Source: Sympetrum striolatum
Taxonomy: Eukaryota > Arthropoda > Insecta > Odonata > Libellulidae
Assembly (NCBI GenBank): GCA_947579665.1
Contig: OX388347.1
Location: forward strand, 24,110,562-24,174,561
Length of the DNA stretch: 64,000 nt
Direction: 5' to 3'
Position numbers and translations under genes: made by a program
Shown here: in pieces, positions 1 to 11,795 of the stretch
Layout: each line of letters opens with the position of its first letter
Numbering within the stretch: position 1 is the stretch's first letter
The notes under the pieces: model-generated
Told to the model about the DNA's origin: nothing
Seen by the model: the letters and a program-made list of their open reading frames with translations, nothing else
Database searches by the model: none

Positions 1-420
1 TGTATGTAAGCACCAATAGTGAACATGATTTGGAGAATGAACAATTGAATAATGATAAAGTAATGATAGACAATAAGCAATTATGAATGTAACGATTAAA
101 TTAATCACTCAAAGTATGTTTCAATGTATTGCGTGTAATTTTCTCCTAATCAAAATAAGTTTTTCACTAATTCGAACCTCATTGCGTTCGCTAGTTCGAA
201 ATAATTAGATTCTCCTTCTTACAGCGCATAAATTCTGTCCTCCAGTAAACTACCCGTTCACCTCGTACATTTCGCCCTCGAGCATTTTCTCAATGTTCAT
301 CGCGCACTTTAATCCCTTTCCTGACCTATTAGATGTTTACAGTTTTCCGTTCTCGGATAAAGTTTCCTTTCTCCGTCCATTGTCGCTAATGTAACGGCAA
401 CTTTCCTTTCACTCCCTGTC
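1..420. other. AT-rich non-coding DNA
   Basis: No gene, RNA or mobile element was recognised. The sequence is AT-rich on the left and becomes pyrimidine-rich towards the first island. Confidence 0.6.
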
Positions 421-1690
421 TTTCGGCTACTTTCTCCATCCCTCTTCCATCCTTATCCTGCCGGCATTTCCAATTTCATTTCCCCTCACTGCGACTAACC
501 CCAAAAACCGTTTCCACCTTTACCCACTCGACGTCCCTTTTTCCTCTTTCTTCTCTCCAAAGTCGGTTCAGGAAGCTTTGCCAAACAACAACGCTTCGTC
601 TCCTTTCCCTCAAAGATAAAGAGAATGCGAGCGGGAGGCAAAATGAGAGATAGAATAAGAGAGAGGGGCGGGGGCTTTTGGTACTTCATCCACCCCCAGA
701 TACCTCTTTCCATCGCCAGGAAGAACGCCCTCATCATCTCGGAGACTACGAAACCAGAAGCACTCCCTCTTTCTCTTTCCTCCCACTTGCAATATCTCCT
801 GACGATGGATGTCTCTCCCTCCCTCTCTCTCTCTCTCGTGTTTCCAATTAATGGGCTTGACGGTACGAAAAGAGGGGAGGGAGTTACTCGTGTGGCGGAG
901 AGATAGTTGGGAGTTTCACCTCCTGCCATACACCCCTCGAGAAAATCCCTCATCTTCCTCAGTTTGATTCTCTCCCTCTAGGAATTCCACTCCCTGGAAG
1001 AGGCTTTTTTCCGGAGAGGTGTCCCGAGAGGTGATTCTCCTTACGTCGATTCCTCGTATCTTTTCCTCTCTCATCTCTTCCGCCTTCATCTTCATCCTCC
1101 CCTTTTTCCCATCCCTCAGCGCTCCCAGGATTGATGGGAGATGGCAACGCAGGTCGGCGCACAGGAGTCGAGCGCAAACACTGCGGGTCTACGGGAGATA
1201 TATATAATCTTCCACTTCCTTCCCCTTCCCCATTTACTATTTTCCTCTCTTCCGTTACTCCAACGGGTCCTAAAACTCTCTTAATCTCCCGCTCTCTCTC
1301 CGCTTCCATTTGAACGCTAAGAGGCGGGAACCTCGGCTCCTTTCTCTCATGATTAATCTCCCTCTCTCTCCTTCCTACCCAGAATGCCTCACGTCCTAGC
1401 TGTGAGCAAACAACCCCTTTTACGTTAGTATAGTTCGAAGACCTACTATACACCTCCAACATCCTCTTTCTCATCCTCTCCACTCGGAAAGCTTCCTTTT
1501 GAGTCATCTTTCTACATCAACATTCTCCTTCTCATTTCATATTCCTCGGGATATTACCGGAAATCACTCCAGCTCGCCCCAAAACCAACGCCCTCGTCGT
1601 CTCCTCTATCTTCGTCTTCAGTTTTATTTCTTCCGCTCCTTGCTCTTTCCCTTCAGACAGTAAGCAAGGGAAGTCGCCTCAGGGTGCAAA
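420..1690. other. GC-richer pyrimidine-biased island 1
   Basis: The plus strand is dominated by C and T, with a (CT)n tract near 823-837 and many CTCTC/GAGAG motifs of the kind bound by GAGA factor in insects. A TATA-like string lies at 1199-1207. The open frames across it translate to low-complexity Ser/Leu or Arg/Glu/Gly runs and overlap one another on both strands, so I do not regard them as genes. A regulatory or promoter role is inference only. Confidence 0.5.
815..837. repeat. (CT)n microsatellite
   Basis: A nearly uninterrupted CT dinucleotide tract lies within island 1. Confidence 0.8.
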
Positions 1691-2850
1691 CGTTACAAGG
1701 GATGTGAATAAGTAAATTTTTGGGAGGGCCTTATTTCAGTGGAGTGGATACGTTACGATAGAAAGGAAAGGGAAATCACAGAGTGGAAGTGGGTGATTTA
1801 TGATCTAACTTATTCAAGAAAACATCATCGTGGTATCAAATTAATGTATTTGAGTGCGGAATTTAATCCTTGAAATCAGAATTTTTCTCTGAAAATGATT
1901 TTAATCATGAAAATTTAGTAAAACATTATTAGGAGAAACGGAAGTAGCGAACCTCTGATGAGACTACTTACATTGATTTCTTAAGAAAATCAGAATTACA
2001 GGATGCTGAAACTTTGTTTATATTTCTTTGGACATACATATGGAGTATATCCAGTTGTAAATTATTATTTCCTCAATAATTCCTCACTCACAAATATAGT
2101 TTCTTTAATCTGAGTCGGGAAAACTCAAGTCTGATTTACTAATTCATTTATTCGTTCAAATATCGTGATGGTAAGATCCGTGAGTCAGGATAATCTCTTC
2201 GACAGGGAGTGCAAATGATTGACTTAACCTTTATCGTGTGTACCTATGTTAATGAATTTTCCGGAGGATATTTTGATCTGTGTTTTCATAATCATAAACG
2301 CTTTTTTCTGAATGGATTTAATATTGAAGTAAATGGGTGAAGTACGCTTTTAGCCAAACAAAATGCACTAAATTGCTAACGGTAGAATCCCCGACTAGTT
2401 GGTAGCTTTCCATCTTGGAGACTAACATGAAAAACGCTTCTACATTTGCCACAGAATTATAAACAAACATGGTTTCAAATCCTAGGCTTGATGTGATGTT
2501 GACCCTAGGGGTTGAAATCATGGTCGTTTAATAAAAATCTGTGGTAAGATAGATGTGTTCTTTCTATTAGTCTTCAAGTTAATAACGGTAGTAAAACGTG
2601 AGACTCTAATGATTACAATCATGTTATAAGTGGTCCAATTTCAATTCAAGGAAGGACCAAGTAGTTCACTTCACGCCGTGAGACCACCATTAATCCATAT
2701 TAACACACAAATAATCATAACCAAAATTCGAACCCGGAATATCAGTATTGCTAGGGTGGAAAATCAACCCCTATACAATTGAAGTCCATCTGATTATAAT
2801 TTCGGAAAAAAATCGTAAGGGGTAGCTCATGTGTGGTTGTAGCGTCGCCA
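1691..2850. other. AT-rich desert with one SINE-like relic
   Basis: No protein-coding signal was seen. The only structure recognised is the tRNA-like segment at 2690-2785, listed separately. Confidence 0.5.
2690..2785 (-). repeat. tRNA-derived SINE relic
   Basis: Read on the minus strand, this contains an A-box-like GGGGTTGAT and, about 40 nt downstream, a good B box GGTTCGAAT (plus-strand 2724-2740). This is the spacing of an internal RNA polymerase III promoter. The acceptor and anticodon stems do not pair, so it is a decayed SINE head rather than a tRNA gene. Confidence 0.45.
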
Positions 2851-4600
2851 TCATAAGAGCCATATTTCGGAAGTCAACCATTCTCTCTTTTCTCCATCCC
2901 TTCCTTCATCTTCCCCCGCAAATGTATTCCATTTTCCACTCCGAAAACCTTTCATTCTACCAAAAACCCTTCATCCCTCCGGCTTCCCCTTTCTTTCAAC
3001 CCCATCTTTCCCTCCCTTTTCAGCTCGTGCGTACCTTCGCTCCCATTCACTTTCCCTCTTTTGAGGGCTTACGGAAAACACGTAAGGAAAAGGCCCGAAT
3101 GTGGGCTGTTTTTGCGGGGAGGGAATGGATAAGAGGGTTCGAAAACGAGTGCTTTCCTCTCCGTTTCCATCTACTTTCTCTCTTTACACCCTCCTCCTAA
3201 GGGGAAAGGAAAAGGTTGGATCGGACGAAATTGCTATTCGTTGCAGGATTTTGGGTTTCTGAAAAGATAAGGGAAGGGGGCGGATGTGTGCGAGTCGGTG
3301 GGAATTCCAGGGATCGGGATGTTAGCGGATGCGGCAAGTTTAAGAATTCCGGCGTCGTTTCCACGGCAACATGTTCCTTTTTCTCTCCCCCTCGGCATCC
3401 TTTCTCGATGTCTTCGCTTTTTTCCCTCTCCGGAAAACTTGTTTGGAAAATAGCGGCTGCGTTGGGAACTCCGTGTGCTGGTTCATCCCTCCCCCCATCC
3501 GCTTACCTATTTTCCCATTCCTTTCTTTCCCCGGCATCTCTTCCGTCTTCTATCTCCTACCAGGAGCTCTTCCCCTCCGGGCCACGTCTGAGAGCTGGGA
3601 ATGGTAAAAAGGAGCGCTCCGCGGAGAGAGGCGATGCGTTAGGTGGCGGAGAAGAGGGTTGGGGAGCGGGTGGCAGGTATAGGGGCGCGGGGGTGGGAAT
3701 TCGGGAGAAAAGGAGGCTGGAGGGGAATCCGAGGGAAGGGCTCAAGTTGTAAGTCTGACGTCACCGTTGCCTTTAACCAATCCTGGGGTCCCGTGGTTCT
3801 GAGATCCCCCTTCCAGCATCCTCCGCCTTCGCCGTCTGCTAGGAGACCGTCGCGCGGTAGCCTAGCTGCTCCTTGGGCCGCGCGACCCCCGAGGATGCGT
3901 TACTGCGAAAGGTGGGGGCAGTCCGAGTATGCGGATGGACCACCGGCCGGCGATGGGACTGTGCATCTCCGGGGATTTTTCTCACCGCGCTCTTTTTTGA
4001 TTTTTGAAAATCTCGCGCGAGTCGTTTTCCTCTTTCTATCCGCGAAACCTCACCTCTCGCCATTTCTAATGGTGGAGGAAGGTGGGAGGAGTTTGGGGGA
4101 TCGGCAGAAGGCTCAGGACGAATGGAGGAAAGTTTTCATGGCCTCCACCCCCTGCAAAACCGCCCCTTCTCATCCGATCCTCCCTCACTCCTCCAAATAC
4201 ACGCTTCCCTCATCCCCTTCCTCCCCTCGGAGAAAAAACTTAGGTAGTGTTCGCCTGAGGGGGTTCGAGGGGAAAACAAAGAGCCTTTTCCCCTGAGATG
4301 GAGAGGAGAGAAAATAGGAAATGGAGATGGGAAAAGTTGGTAAAACGTCGTGGAGTTTGATGGAGCATTTGGGGATTTTTCCGCCGATCTCTGTAATTGG
4401 TCCTATCGGACCCGAAGTCAATTTGCGTCAGTGGATGTCGTTTTGCGTGGCACAATTATGTTTTTATTGTCGACATCGGAACCAATTCGGGATCGATGGA
4501 AAGTGTGGAGGTGAAGAATGAGTTCCGAACTCAATTGGATGCGCCTTTTATTGGAATGTTGATTGCATGGGCTATAGGTGGGAGGGATTGATTTCACAAC
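2851..4600. other. GC-richer island 2, promoter-like in the middle
   Basis: This mixed island has alternating pyrimidine-rich (2,880-3,060), purine-rich (3,060-3,140 and 3,600-3,750) and CpG-rich (3,830-4,030) blocks. Several frames are open across it, but they are low in complexity and overlap on both strands. The CRE/CCAAT segment inside it is listed separately. Confidence 0.5.
3750..4050. promoter_or_regulatory. CRE + CCAAT + CpG-dense candidate promoter
   Basis: A perfect TGACGTCA palindrome (3756-3763) is followed 14 bp later by a CCAAT box (3777-3781), then by about 200 bp dense in CpG (clusters such as CGCGCGG and GCCGCGCG). In animals this arrangement is typical of CREB/NF-Y-dependent promoters. 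No TATA box, initiator or adjacent open reading frame of good quality was found, so orientation and target gene are unknown. Confidence 0.4.
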
Positions 4601-7416
4601 AGTCTACATGGGGTATTTTTGGAATATTCAGAATAAAGCAAAATATTAATGCAAAAACAATAAGGAAAGTTTTGAGAAATGCAATTACGAGCTTTTCATA
4701 GGCCTCGATATATGACCTAGAAATAGCGTAAAATAAAAATAAGGCTTAAAATGGCATTTCCTTACAATTCCAGTGATGGCTGAAGATGTAAATATCTCTG
4801 ATTTTTTTTTATTGTGACGAACTCTGAAATGAATCAAGGAAAATTTTACTTTTAAACGTATTTCCAAGATATCGTTAGATGTTTGGTCACTAATTATAAA
4901 ATGTTGAAAAACTTGAACATGAAAAAAATATCGTAAAAAATGTAAACTGCAGTGAATATTTAAAAAAATTGAGGGAGCATGGTAATAGATACGAGAGCTT
5001 TATCAAGGGTTAAAAGTAATTAATTCTTTGGATTTTCCGCAGAAAGTGGGACTCATTAGTTTGAGTCACTGCCATGTCGCTATATTTCACATCTGTTTAT
5101 CGTTGGTTCAATACAAATCTAGCATACTTTAGTAACTCGAATCTTACTATTTTTCGTAGCGATGGCTGACGACACTTATATTGCATTCCAACTTCCAAAA
5201 CTCAGTAACTTGTGGAACAACTAAATTAAAGTTTATAATACTCTCTGTCTTATCCTTGTGGATACCATTAAAATATGATGGAGAAGGAGCTACTATCATC
5301 GCTCAATACAGTACGTTTTTTACTCATACTTACGTATGTAATATTTAAGACATTAAGTTGGTAATAAAAATAATGTTCATTCAAGAATTCGTGGTTTATT
5401 CTCTCTCGCTCAAATACCATTATTGATTATTATTATCTAGATAACCATAGAAACACCCAATTGATAATTTAATTCTTACAAACACTTTGTAGGAAGTGTT
5501 TCTATCACTTCAGATATTTGCAATGGAAAAGAAGAAAACTGTGACTAATATTTGAACCGCAAAAATGCCTACGGTAATAGTCTTTAAGAAATTGTAGCTA
5601 TGAGTGATGTCTATTCCAAATATTTATTTTATTATTTTCTTGAGTAAAAGCTAGCTTGCTTCATGTGCACCAAAGTATCGATAATGTTTGAATATATATC
5701 TCTGCAGTCCTAAACGTATTGGATATTTAAAATAAGTTATAACTTCGTAGTCCCAATAAGCAGATATTTTTCTTTATGAAGAGAAGTTTTTAATTATTGG
5801 TAGACTTATGAAAGTAAATATGCTCAATATGCATATATTAATTTTTCATTTATTTGCCTTGATATTTAGAAGTATATGAGTCCATGACCTATTTTTTGTT
5901 ATAAATAAATTGAAACTTTCCTATGAAGATTATTTACTTTAATCCTCGTCTCTGTTTGACAATTGTACGATTAACTTTATATAGAGATTATGAATTTAAT
6001 TCTTTACTTTTGTTATCTTTTCATATAAGTGCGACGCCAAAGACTCCGAATTATGCAAAAAGATCGTTTGGTGATGTATAAAAATAGAAAAAAATATATA
6101 TTTTTGATTTGAACACAATTATATGTTTCCTGCAGCCGTGGTGCAATGTCGAATACCCTTAGAAACGCAATCGGCATTGATGTGAGGAATTGATTCTGAT
6201 ATATTTTATTTTTTGCTTAGACTTATAAGCAAGAGATTACCCATGGAATCAGATAATAAATTAATAGGAGGCTTTTATGCTGAATAGGAGATGATATGAG
6301 CTTCAAAGGTTAACTTATGCTAAGCTAGCTAAAACACATCCTTTGATGAACAAAATTCTCAATATGACATAAAAATACTTTTAGAATATGGTTACTCATT
6401 TCTTATTCCTATAATAACAGTTCTAAAAAACAAGAATATTAAAATATATCTTCGAGTTATTTTGAAATTCTAGATATTAGTTACAATTCCCTTGTTCTCT
6501 AGCAGCGTTTGAGAAGATTAATGATTTTCTAGCCAAAGTTTAGTTTCATAAGGTGTCAAATTGATGGTAAGTTCCGTAAAAATTACGAAAAAAGGTACCT
6601 TTTTTTAAGGAGATTGAAACATTGTAAATATAAATTATATACCTTCCATCTTATTGTGACATACAAGAAACAGAGAATTTCAATTTCTCTATTATTCAGT
6701 TATTTTAAATGAAATAATTTTGACAGTTTTTGATCGATTAATAAATATATTTTGGTTGGAGTGCGGATCTTGGTAGAGCGTGACCTTCCATCCATCTTCC
6801 TCTGGTTCCGGCGTCGCTTCATTAACCTCCGGTCTTTCCTTCCTCTCTCCCATCTTCCCTTGTAAACACTCCTCTCGCACTTCTCCGAGAGGTGTGAATT
6901 TGGCCTAAAGCCAAGCTGTCCAAGTTGCACTTTATCAGATACTGCCCGTTAACAAATTGTACTCCTAAGTTTTCCCCATTCCTTACTCATATAACTGAAG
7001 GCATATATTATAAGATTTGGCTATTTATATAGCTTTTTGTTGAGAAAGAATGCCTTAGCGTGCTAAATAATGAAGAGATATCAATTGGAATATTTAGCGT
7101 ACGTGAACGAATGATAGAAAAAGAATGATTTGTGCATGTAGATATTTAATTAACGCTGGTTCTTCGTTCTAAATAACCAAAGAGATCAATAAATTACCCA
7201 AGTAAGAGATTTTCTTTTCATATATTAGTAATGATTCTCCATAAGATCCTTAAGTATGCAATTAATATATAATTGTGAAACTTTGAGATTTTGCGTGCTA
7301 TCTTCGAATTTGTGAACTTCTGTGATCGAGTCCTTGTAATGTCAGAATAATTTTTGTTAGTTATTGAATTAACTTAAATTTAAAGATAATTCATCAACAT
7401 AATTTAAGTTTAGTAT
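4601..7416. other. AT-rich desert
   Basis: Long AT-rich stretch with no recognisable gene. A short pyrimidine-rich patch near 6,775-6,900 gives two overlapping minus-strand open frames of low complexity. I see no element ends or tRNA-like boxes. Confidence 0.55.
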
Positions 7417-7429
7417 TATTTAAGTCTTG

Positions 7430-7604
7430 GATAATGAATAAAAACAGTGTAATTTTCCAAACTTTTTTTTGGAGAACGACCAGATGATGCTACTTCGGTA
7501 GCGAAACCGGTCGTCCTCCAAATAAGAGTGTGGAAAATTACACTGTTTTTATTCATTATCTAAAATGGCTTTCCACAAAGTAACGCCTGATCATCTAGAT
7601 TTCA
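7430..7604 (+). mobile_element. 175-bp hairpin element with hammerhead-like core
   Basis: The element starts with a 30-bp arm (7430-7459) that is repeated in perfect inverted orientation at 7531-7560. Between the arms sits a nested hairpin with a hammerhead-like core (7471-7519). After the right arm comes a 44-nt tail (7561-7604) containing CTTTCCACAAAG and ACGCCTGA. It has no coding capacity. The same arms, core and tail recur at 28,208-28,616, and the tail recurs at 8,461-8,606. Size, 13-bp target duplication and ribozyme-like core fit a non-autonomous Penelope-like derivative or an animal retrozyme; that assignment is inference. Confidence 0.75.
7471..7519 (+). ncRNA. hammerhead-ribozyme-like core
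   Basis: In order: stem I strand GGAG..GAC (7471-7480), core CAGATGA (7481-7487), stem II GCTAC-TTCG-GTAGC (7489-7502), GAA (7503-7505), a palindromic ACCGGT (7506-7511) as loopless stem III, cleavage-site C (7512), and stem I return strand GTC-CTCC (7513-7519). The order and cleavage triplet GTC match a type I hammerhead. Deviations are A in place of the conserved U4 and one extra U before stem II. A loopless stem III would need dimerisation to form, as known for tiny-stem-III hammerheads. Activity is untested. Confidence 0.45.
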
Positions 7605-7617
7605 TATTTAAGTCTTG

Positions 7618-8447
7618 TTTACTGTATAAATGATATCCTTTGAATTAGGAATATAGGTAAATATCAGTTCCTCTATTTCAGTGGATAGGGCGAGTCTTTC
7701 TAAATTAACTGTTCCTTTCTTTTCATAAGTCATTGTAAAATTCATCTTTCGAATTCTGTAGCTAAGAAATAGTGTTTTTGAATCATTCTTAAATCGGCTA
7801 ACTTTCGCTGCGAATTTCGATTCGTATAAGATGACTTTACTCCATTTTATTTGAACCAATTAAGGAAACGAGTTGTTATTAAATCTTTATTCCAATACGA
7901 TAATGCTAATTTGAAAAAGAGATGTGATCAGTAAAACTAGTAAAATCCTTGGTAATTTTAAATTCTTGTTGCTTACAATAAAATATTTAAAATAAATCAA
8001 ACTACAAACAGATATTACTGCTCTATGGCTTCATTTTCTTTTCTGTACTCTTAACCAGAAATCAGAGGTCACGATTACTATAATGGCATCACTAATATAG
8101 TCGCTAATTCGAAATAGGTTCAGATTATATGAGTTCGAAAGAATCGAATAATTCGTTCATTTCACAACAGACATCTTACATATGTGCAACATCCACTCGG
8201 GTTTACTGTATCTGTTAGAATGTAATTGACTATATTCAACGAGTGAACATTAGGAAATTTGCAAAAATAAATTTCTGACTTCTTGTCAACATTTTTAAAG
8301 CGCTTTTATGTCATGTATATTAGTAAAAGGAAAAAATATGGCCTAGGATAGCTAAGCTTTGGAAGTTGTATAGTAAATGATTTTAAGACACATGACCTAT
8401 TTTCTATTTAAAAACAATTTATTCGACCAATAAAGAGTTTCATTTAG
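7618..8447. other. AT-rich desert
   Basis: No recognisable feature. The minus-strand open frame at 7608-7859 partly overlaps the target duplication and shows no family resemblance. Confidence 0.5.
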
Positions 8448-8619
8448 TGTAACTAGGATTGATGAAAAATAACAAATTTGTACTTTTTGAACAGTATTTA
8501 CAAATGCTTACAGAGTATTCACAAATACTGTGGGAAAAGTACAAATTTGTTATTTTTCATCATGATGTATTTCCACAAGACATCGCCTGAGACTGTTAAT
8601 TTTATTTGTAACTAGGATT
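8448..8619. repeat. 13-bp target-site duplication
   Basis: TGTAACTAGGATT occurs at 8448-8460 and 8607-8619 with no mismatch, bracketing the second hairpin element. Confidence 0.85.
8461..8606 (+). mobile_element. 146-bp hairpin element, tail-sharing relative
   Basis: Perfect 25-bp inverted arms (8461-8485 and 8537-8561) enclose a second, inner 9-bp stem (ACAGTATTT / AAATACTGT). A 45-nt tail follows (8562-8606) with TTTCCACAAGACATCGCCTGA, closely matching the tail of the 7,430 element, although the arms are unrelated in sequence. The hammerhead-like core is absent. Architecture, tail and 13-bp duplication show that it was moved by the same machinery. Confidence 0.75.
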
Positions 8620-8769
8620 ATTAACTTGAATAAATTTAAGTTTGTTTGTAATTTTCCAATGCCTTATGAAATATATTTGAATCTTGTCATCTTATTACTC
8701 TCTCATATTCCATACCGCAAATTTCCTCACAGTGTTCTCTTTCATAACCTCTTACATCTTCTTTTGCAA

Positions 8770-9450
8770 ATCCACACCTTCATTTTCCCGTTTCCTTTCG
8801 CACCTTAACCCATTCCCATCTCAACTTGGAAACCGGAACCCTTCAACGCAATGGCAACGGCAGTTGTTTAGGTGGAAAGAGAGGATGAAGCCTTTCCCTC
8901 ACCCATCTCTACCTTTCCTCAACTAATTTTCTCCTCAGCTTTACATTCCAATTCTCATTTCCGCTCATCTCCTACGACTCACTTTCCGACCTCTTTCTCC
9001 CGCGGCCATTTTGGATGCCGTCTCCGCGTGAAACGAGTGCTACAAAATGGCCGTCGCTTCTCTCAAGAAGTCGTGGTACGTCTGCGGGGTGTTGTAGAAG
9101 AGTTGGGAAAAGGCGGCGAGGGTGATGGGAGTAGGAGAAAGGGTAAACTACTGGATAAAGAGGGGAAGGCTCTGGAAGAGTGAGAGCGTAATGGCTTGGG
9201 CCGGGTGTAAGAAACTGCCACGTGGCTTAGCCGGTGTTTGGGACTGTAGGGACCGGGAGGTGGGAAGGGAAGGAGTTGTTGTTTGGAGGAAGGTGGGCTT
9301 GTGTGGCAATGCTCCGAAGGGGGTCTCCCCGAGTGCTGCCTCTTTCTAGGCCTTTATCCGTCTCTTTTGTACCGCAATCCCGATGCATACCTTGGCGTAG
9401 TTTTCCGAAAGATGGGAGCTATGGAGCAAACTGGTTCTGCAGCAGATGTT
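8770..9450. other. GC-richer island 3 with paired YY1/Pho-like sites
   Basis: The left part is pyrimidine-rich and the right part purine-rich. It contains two inverted copies of CGGCCATTTTG (9003-9013 and 9043-9053), which match the YY1/Pleiohomeotic core GCCAT, and a 10-bp palindrome GCCACGTGGC (9217-9226) with an E-box. Overlapping open frames show no conserved domain. A regulatory role is inference. Confidence 0.45.
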
Positions 9451-9860
9451 CTGGAGAATATTAATTTTTTTCCTCCGAATTGGTCGTCTCTTTCTGAAAA
9501 GGTTGAAGTTCTCATATTTTTTAGATTTAAAGGGTACATTTGGTACGGTAAGTATCAACAAAATTCCAATTAAAGGTCTAAAATTTGGATAGCAAGAGGG
9601 TGTGTTCTCCAATTATTCCTAGCGCCTCCAAAATATCATAAAATAATTTACCGAGACTATTTTATTTTATTTAGGTAGTTGAGATATTTTCTGACGTTTA
9701 CATCAAATCCTAAGAAATGTTATAACGCTTGCGATTTCTAAAAAAACATTTTCGAAAGAAAAAGGAAACTTTATAATAATCGTACAGAAACTGTTCTATC
9801 TCGAATATAGGAGTGAAGCACTTCTAAATAAAATATTTTTGTTTTCCGACATATTTTTGA

Positions 9861-9915
9861 AAATAATAATAATCGTCTTAATTTGAGCGAGATTGAGACT
9901 AAAAGTCTCTTCTTC
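9861..9915 (-). repeat. degenerate LINE-tail-like hairpin
   Basis: (AAT)n is followed by CGTCTTAATTTGAGCGAGATTGAGACT and the return strand AGTCTC, the same layout as the better copies at 16,954-17,070 and 35,961-36,084, but more diverged. Confidence 0.5.
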
Positions 9916-11743
9916 CTTCTAACTTACTTTTGTTACTTATGGGTTAGGTGTGAGTGAGTGAAGAGTGAACATAGTGGTTACTTAAAAAAACACATTTTTA
10001 ACGCAGTGCATAATAACCTGCATTTTAGTTGATCACGTTTATTGACCCTTAATTAGTCGTGTGGGGTCAATATGATCCTAGGCAATTTATTTCTTTTTAT
10101 AAAAGAAACTGTTAAAGTTATTTCAGCAAAGTTTTCGTTTTGTAAATGTTTTTGCTGTATGATAATAATAAACGGTATTAAAAAATTAATTAATATAAAG
10201 TAAGTATGTAATTTTTGCAGTGTTATCGAATTTATAAAAATAAATTTAAATAATTATCTCGTAAACATTTTAATTATTGTTAAGAGCTTTTATATAAAGT
10301 AATTAACCACTAAGCACCAGGTGAAGAATAAAAACCACATCATGCATACCAACTGAAAAAATATATTTTCAGTAACAAGTTTTGTTGGATATTTTCAAAA
10401 TATAACCATCCTGCTTGGTTAAACATTCAAAAACCTATATTATCAAATTTATAAAAAAAATTCAATATTTTACCAGTATTCCATGCAGTGCTGCCAAAAT
10501 TACAAATAAATATTTTTTATAAGAAAAAGTGATTTTCAACAGATATATCAGAATGTATTTTGCGTGGGCTCATTAGTTTTACCCATATTAGTAGAAATAT
10601 CTTACCTTTCTGTTACTCTGCATTTATTTTGAAGAACAGGGTGATCCCACTTGGGATTTAATTCCTTGGAGTAATAACTGTTTCTCATTGAGACTCATAG
10701 AGAAGTAGAACGGTCCGATATTTTAGCTCACACATGAATGCGGTTCCACGAAATACATTTTCGTAAATTCATTCTTGTTCGACATATTTCAGCAATGACT
10801 ATTAGTTTTCTAATGAAGGCCATAAATGTAGCTGCGAATTAAATCCAAGGGTAATGCTTCCGGGTTTGGAGTACATACGTAGCTTTCATTGAGGAGGGGA
10901 AAGGTCAACGGTTAGAAGAGGGGATGCACATTAGGAAGCCGAAATGGACCATAAATATGCGCGAAGCGTGGGACTCACGGCGGAAAAGGCTCATTTTTAT
11001 TCGTCGGACAGCGACCTCAACAAGATGTTTTTCGGGGGAGCAGATGGAAATAACGCGGTATGAATGCTCGATTAAGTTGTGACCACATACTCGTCAGACA
11101 CATTTTTATTACTTCATCACATGGTTTTTCCTCCAAAGGAACTGTATACGTGCTTATAAACGATTATTTAGCACTGGCTGCTATGTTTATCTATAGAAGA
11201 ATTTTATAGTTTTATGAACTTCAATACTTGGAACTAAGGAAGTATACAATACATGGAACATGTATGAATGATTTTTAAATCGTGCTTAGTGCTTTCTTGA
11301 GAGATAAATTAAAAACTTTGAGTGTATGTATATAATCTTTTTTGTTGGTTTACTACTACGAAAATTATTTTCAAAGCATAAATTTTAATATATCCCCACT
11401 TTTATGGCTATGAATTAAAGTAACATGAGACACGGGAAGTAATTATTTTTTTACATTTATTGAGATTATCATTTTTTTAAAACTTGCATTGCATTCGGAT
11501 GAGAAATTTTAGATAATCAATACTCTTTAGATAATATAGCAGTAAACTTATACGTATTTAGCTTTGTATTGTTCATGTCACTATAACATAAAATCCTCCC
11601 AGAAATGTTTCAAATATTCCCAAATTTTGTTTAAGAACTATTAGATACTATTATAAAAAAATACGTATTTTTATTTGATTTATATTTATTATTAATAAAG
11701 GACTATGTTTATAATAAGAGTTAAGGTTAGATCCCAGAATATG

Positions 11744-11795
11744 GCAATAATAATATTCGCCCTTATTTGGGTGGGATTGAGACTATAAGTCTCTT
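11744..11795 (-). repeat. degenerate LINE-tail-like hairpin
   Basis: AATAATAATATTCGCCC precedes a GGGATTGAGACT/AGTCTC hairpin. It matches the copy at 9,861 and, more distantly, those at 16,954 and 35,961. Confidence 0.5.

Larger units (their letters stand above)
7417..7617. repeat. 13-bp target-site duplication flanking hairpin element
   Basis: TATTTAAGTCTTG occurs at 7417-7429 and again, identically, at 7605-7617, bracketing the hairpin element. The perfect match implies a fairly recent insertion. Confidence 0.85.

Noticed and set aside
495..1507. Open frames of 152 and 182 residues on the minus strand
   Set aside because: Low-complexity Arg/Glu/Lys/Gly runs caused by pyrimidine-rich DNA, with equally long overlapping frames on the other strand and no domain.
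3216..4296. Open frames of 178 and 217 residues on the plus strand
   Set aside because: Compositional (Gly/Arg/Ser/Pro-rich), overlapping each other and minus-strand frames; no conserved motif or splice structure.
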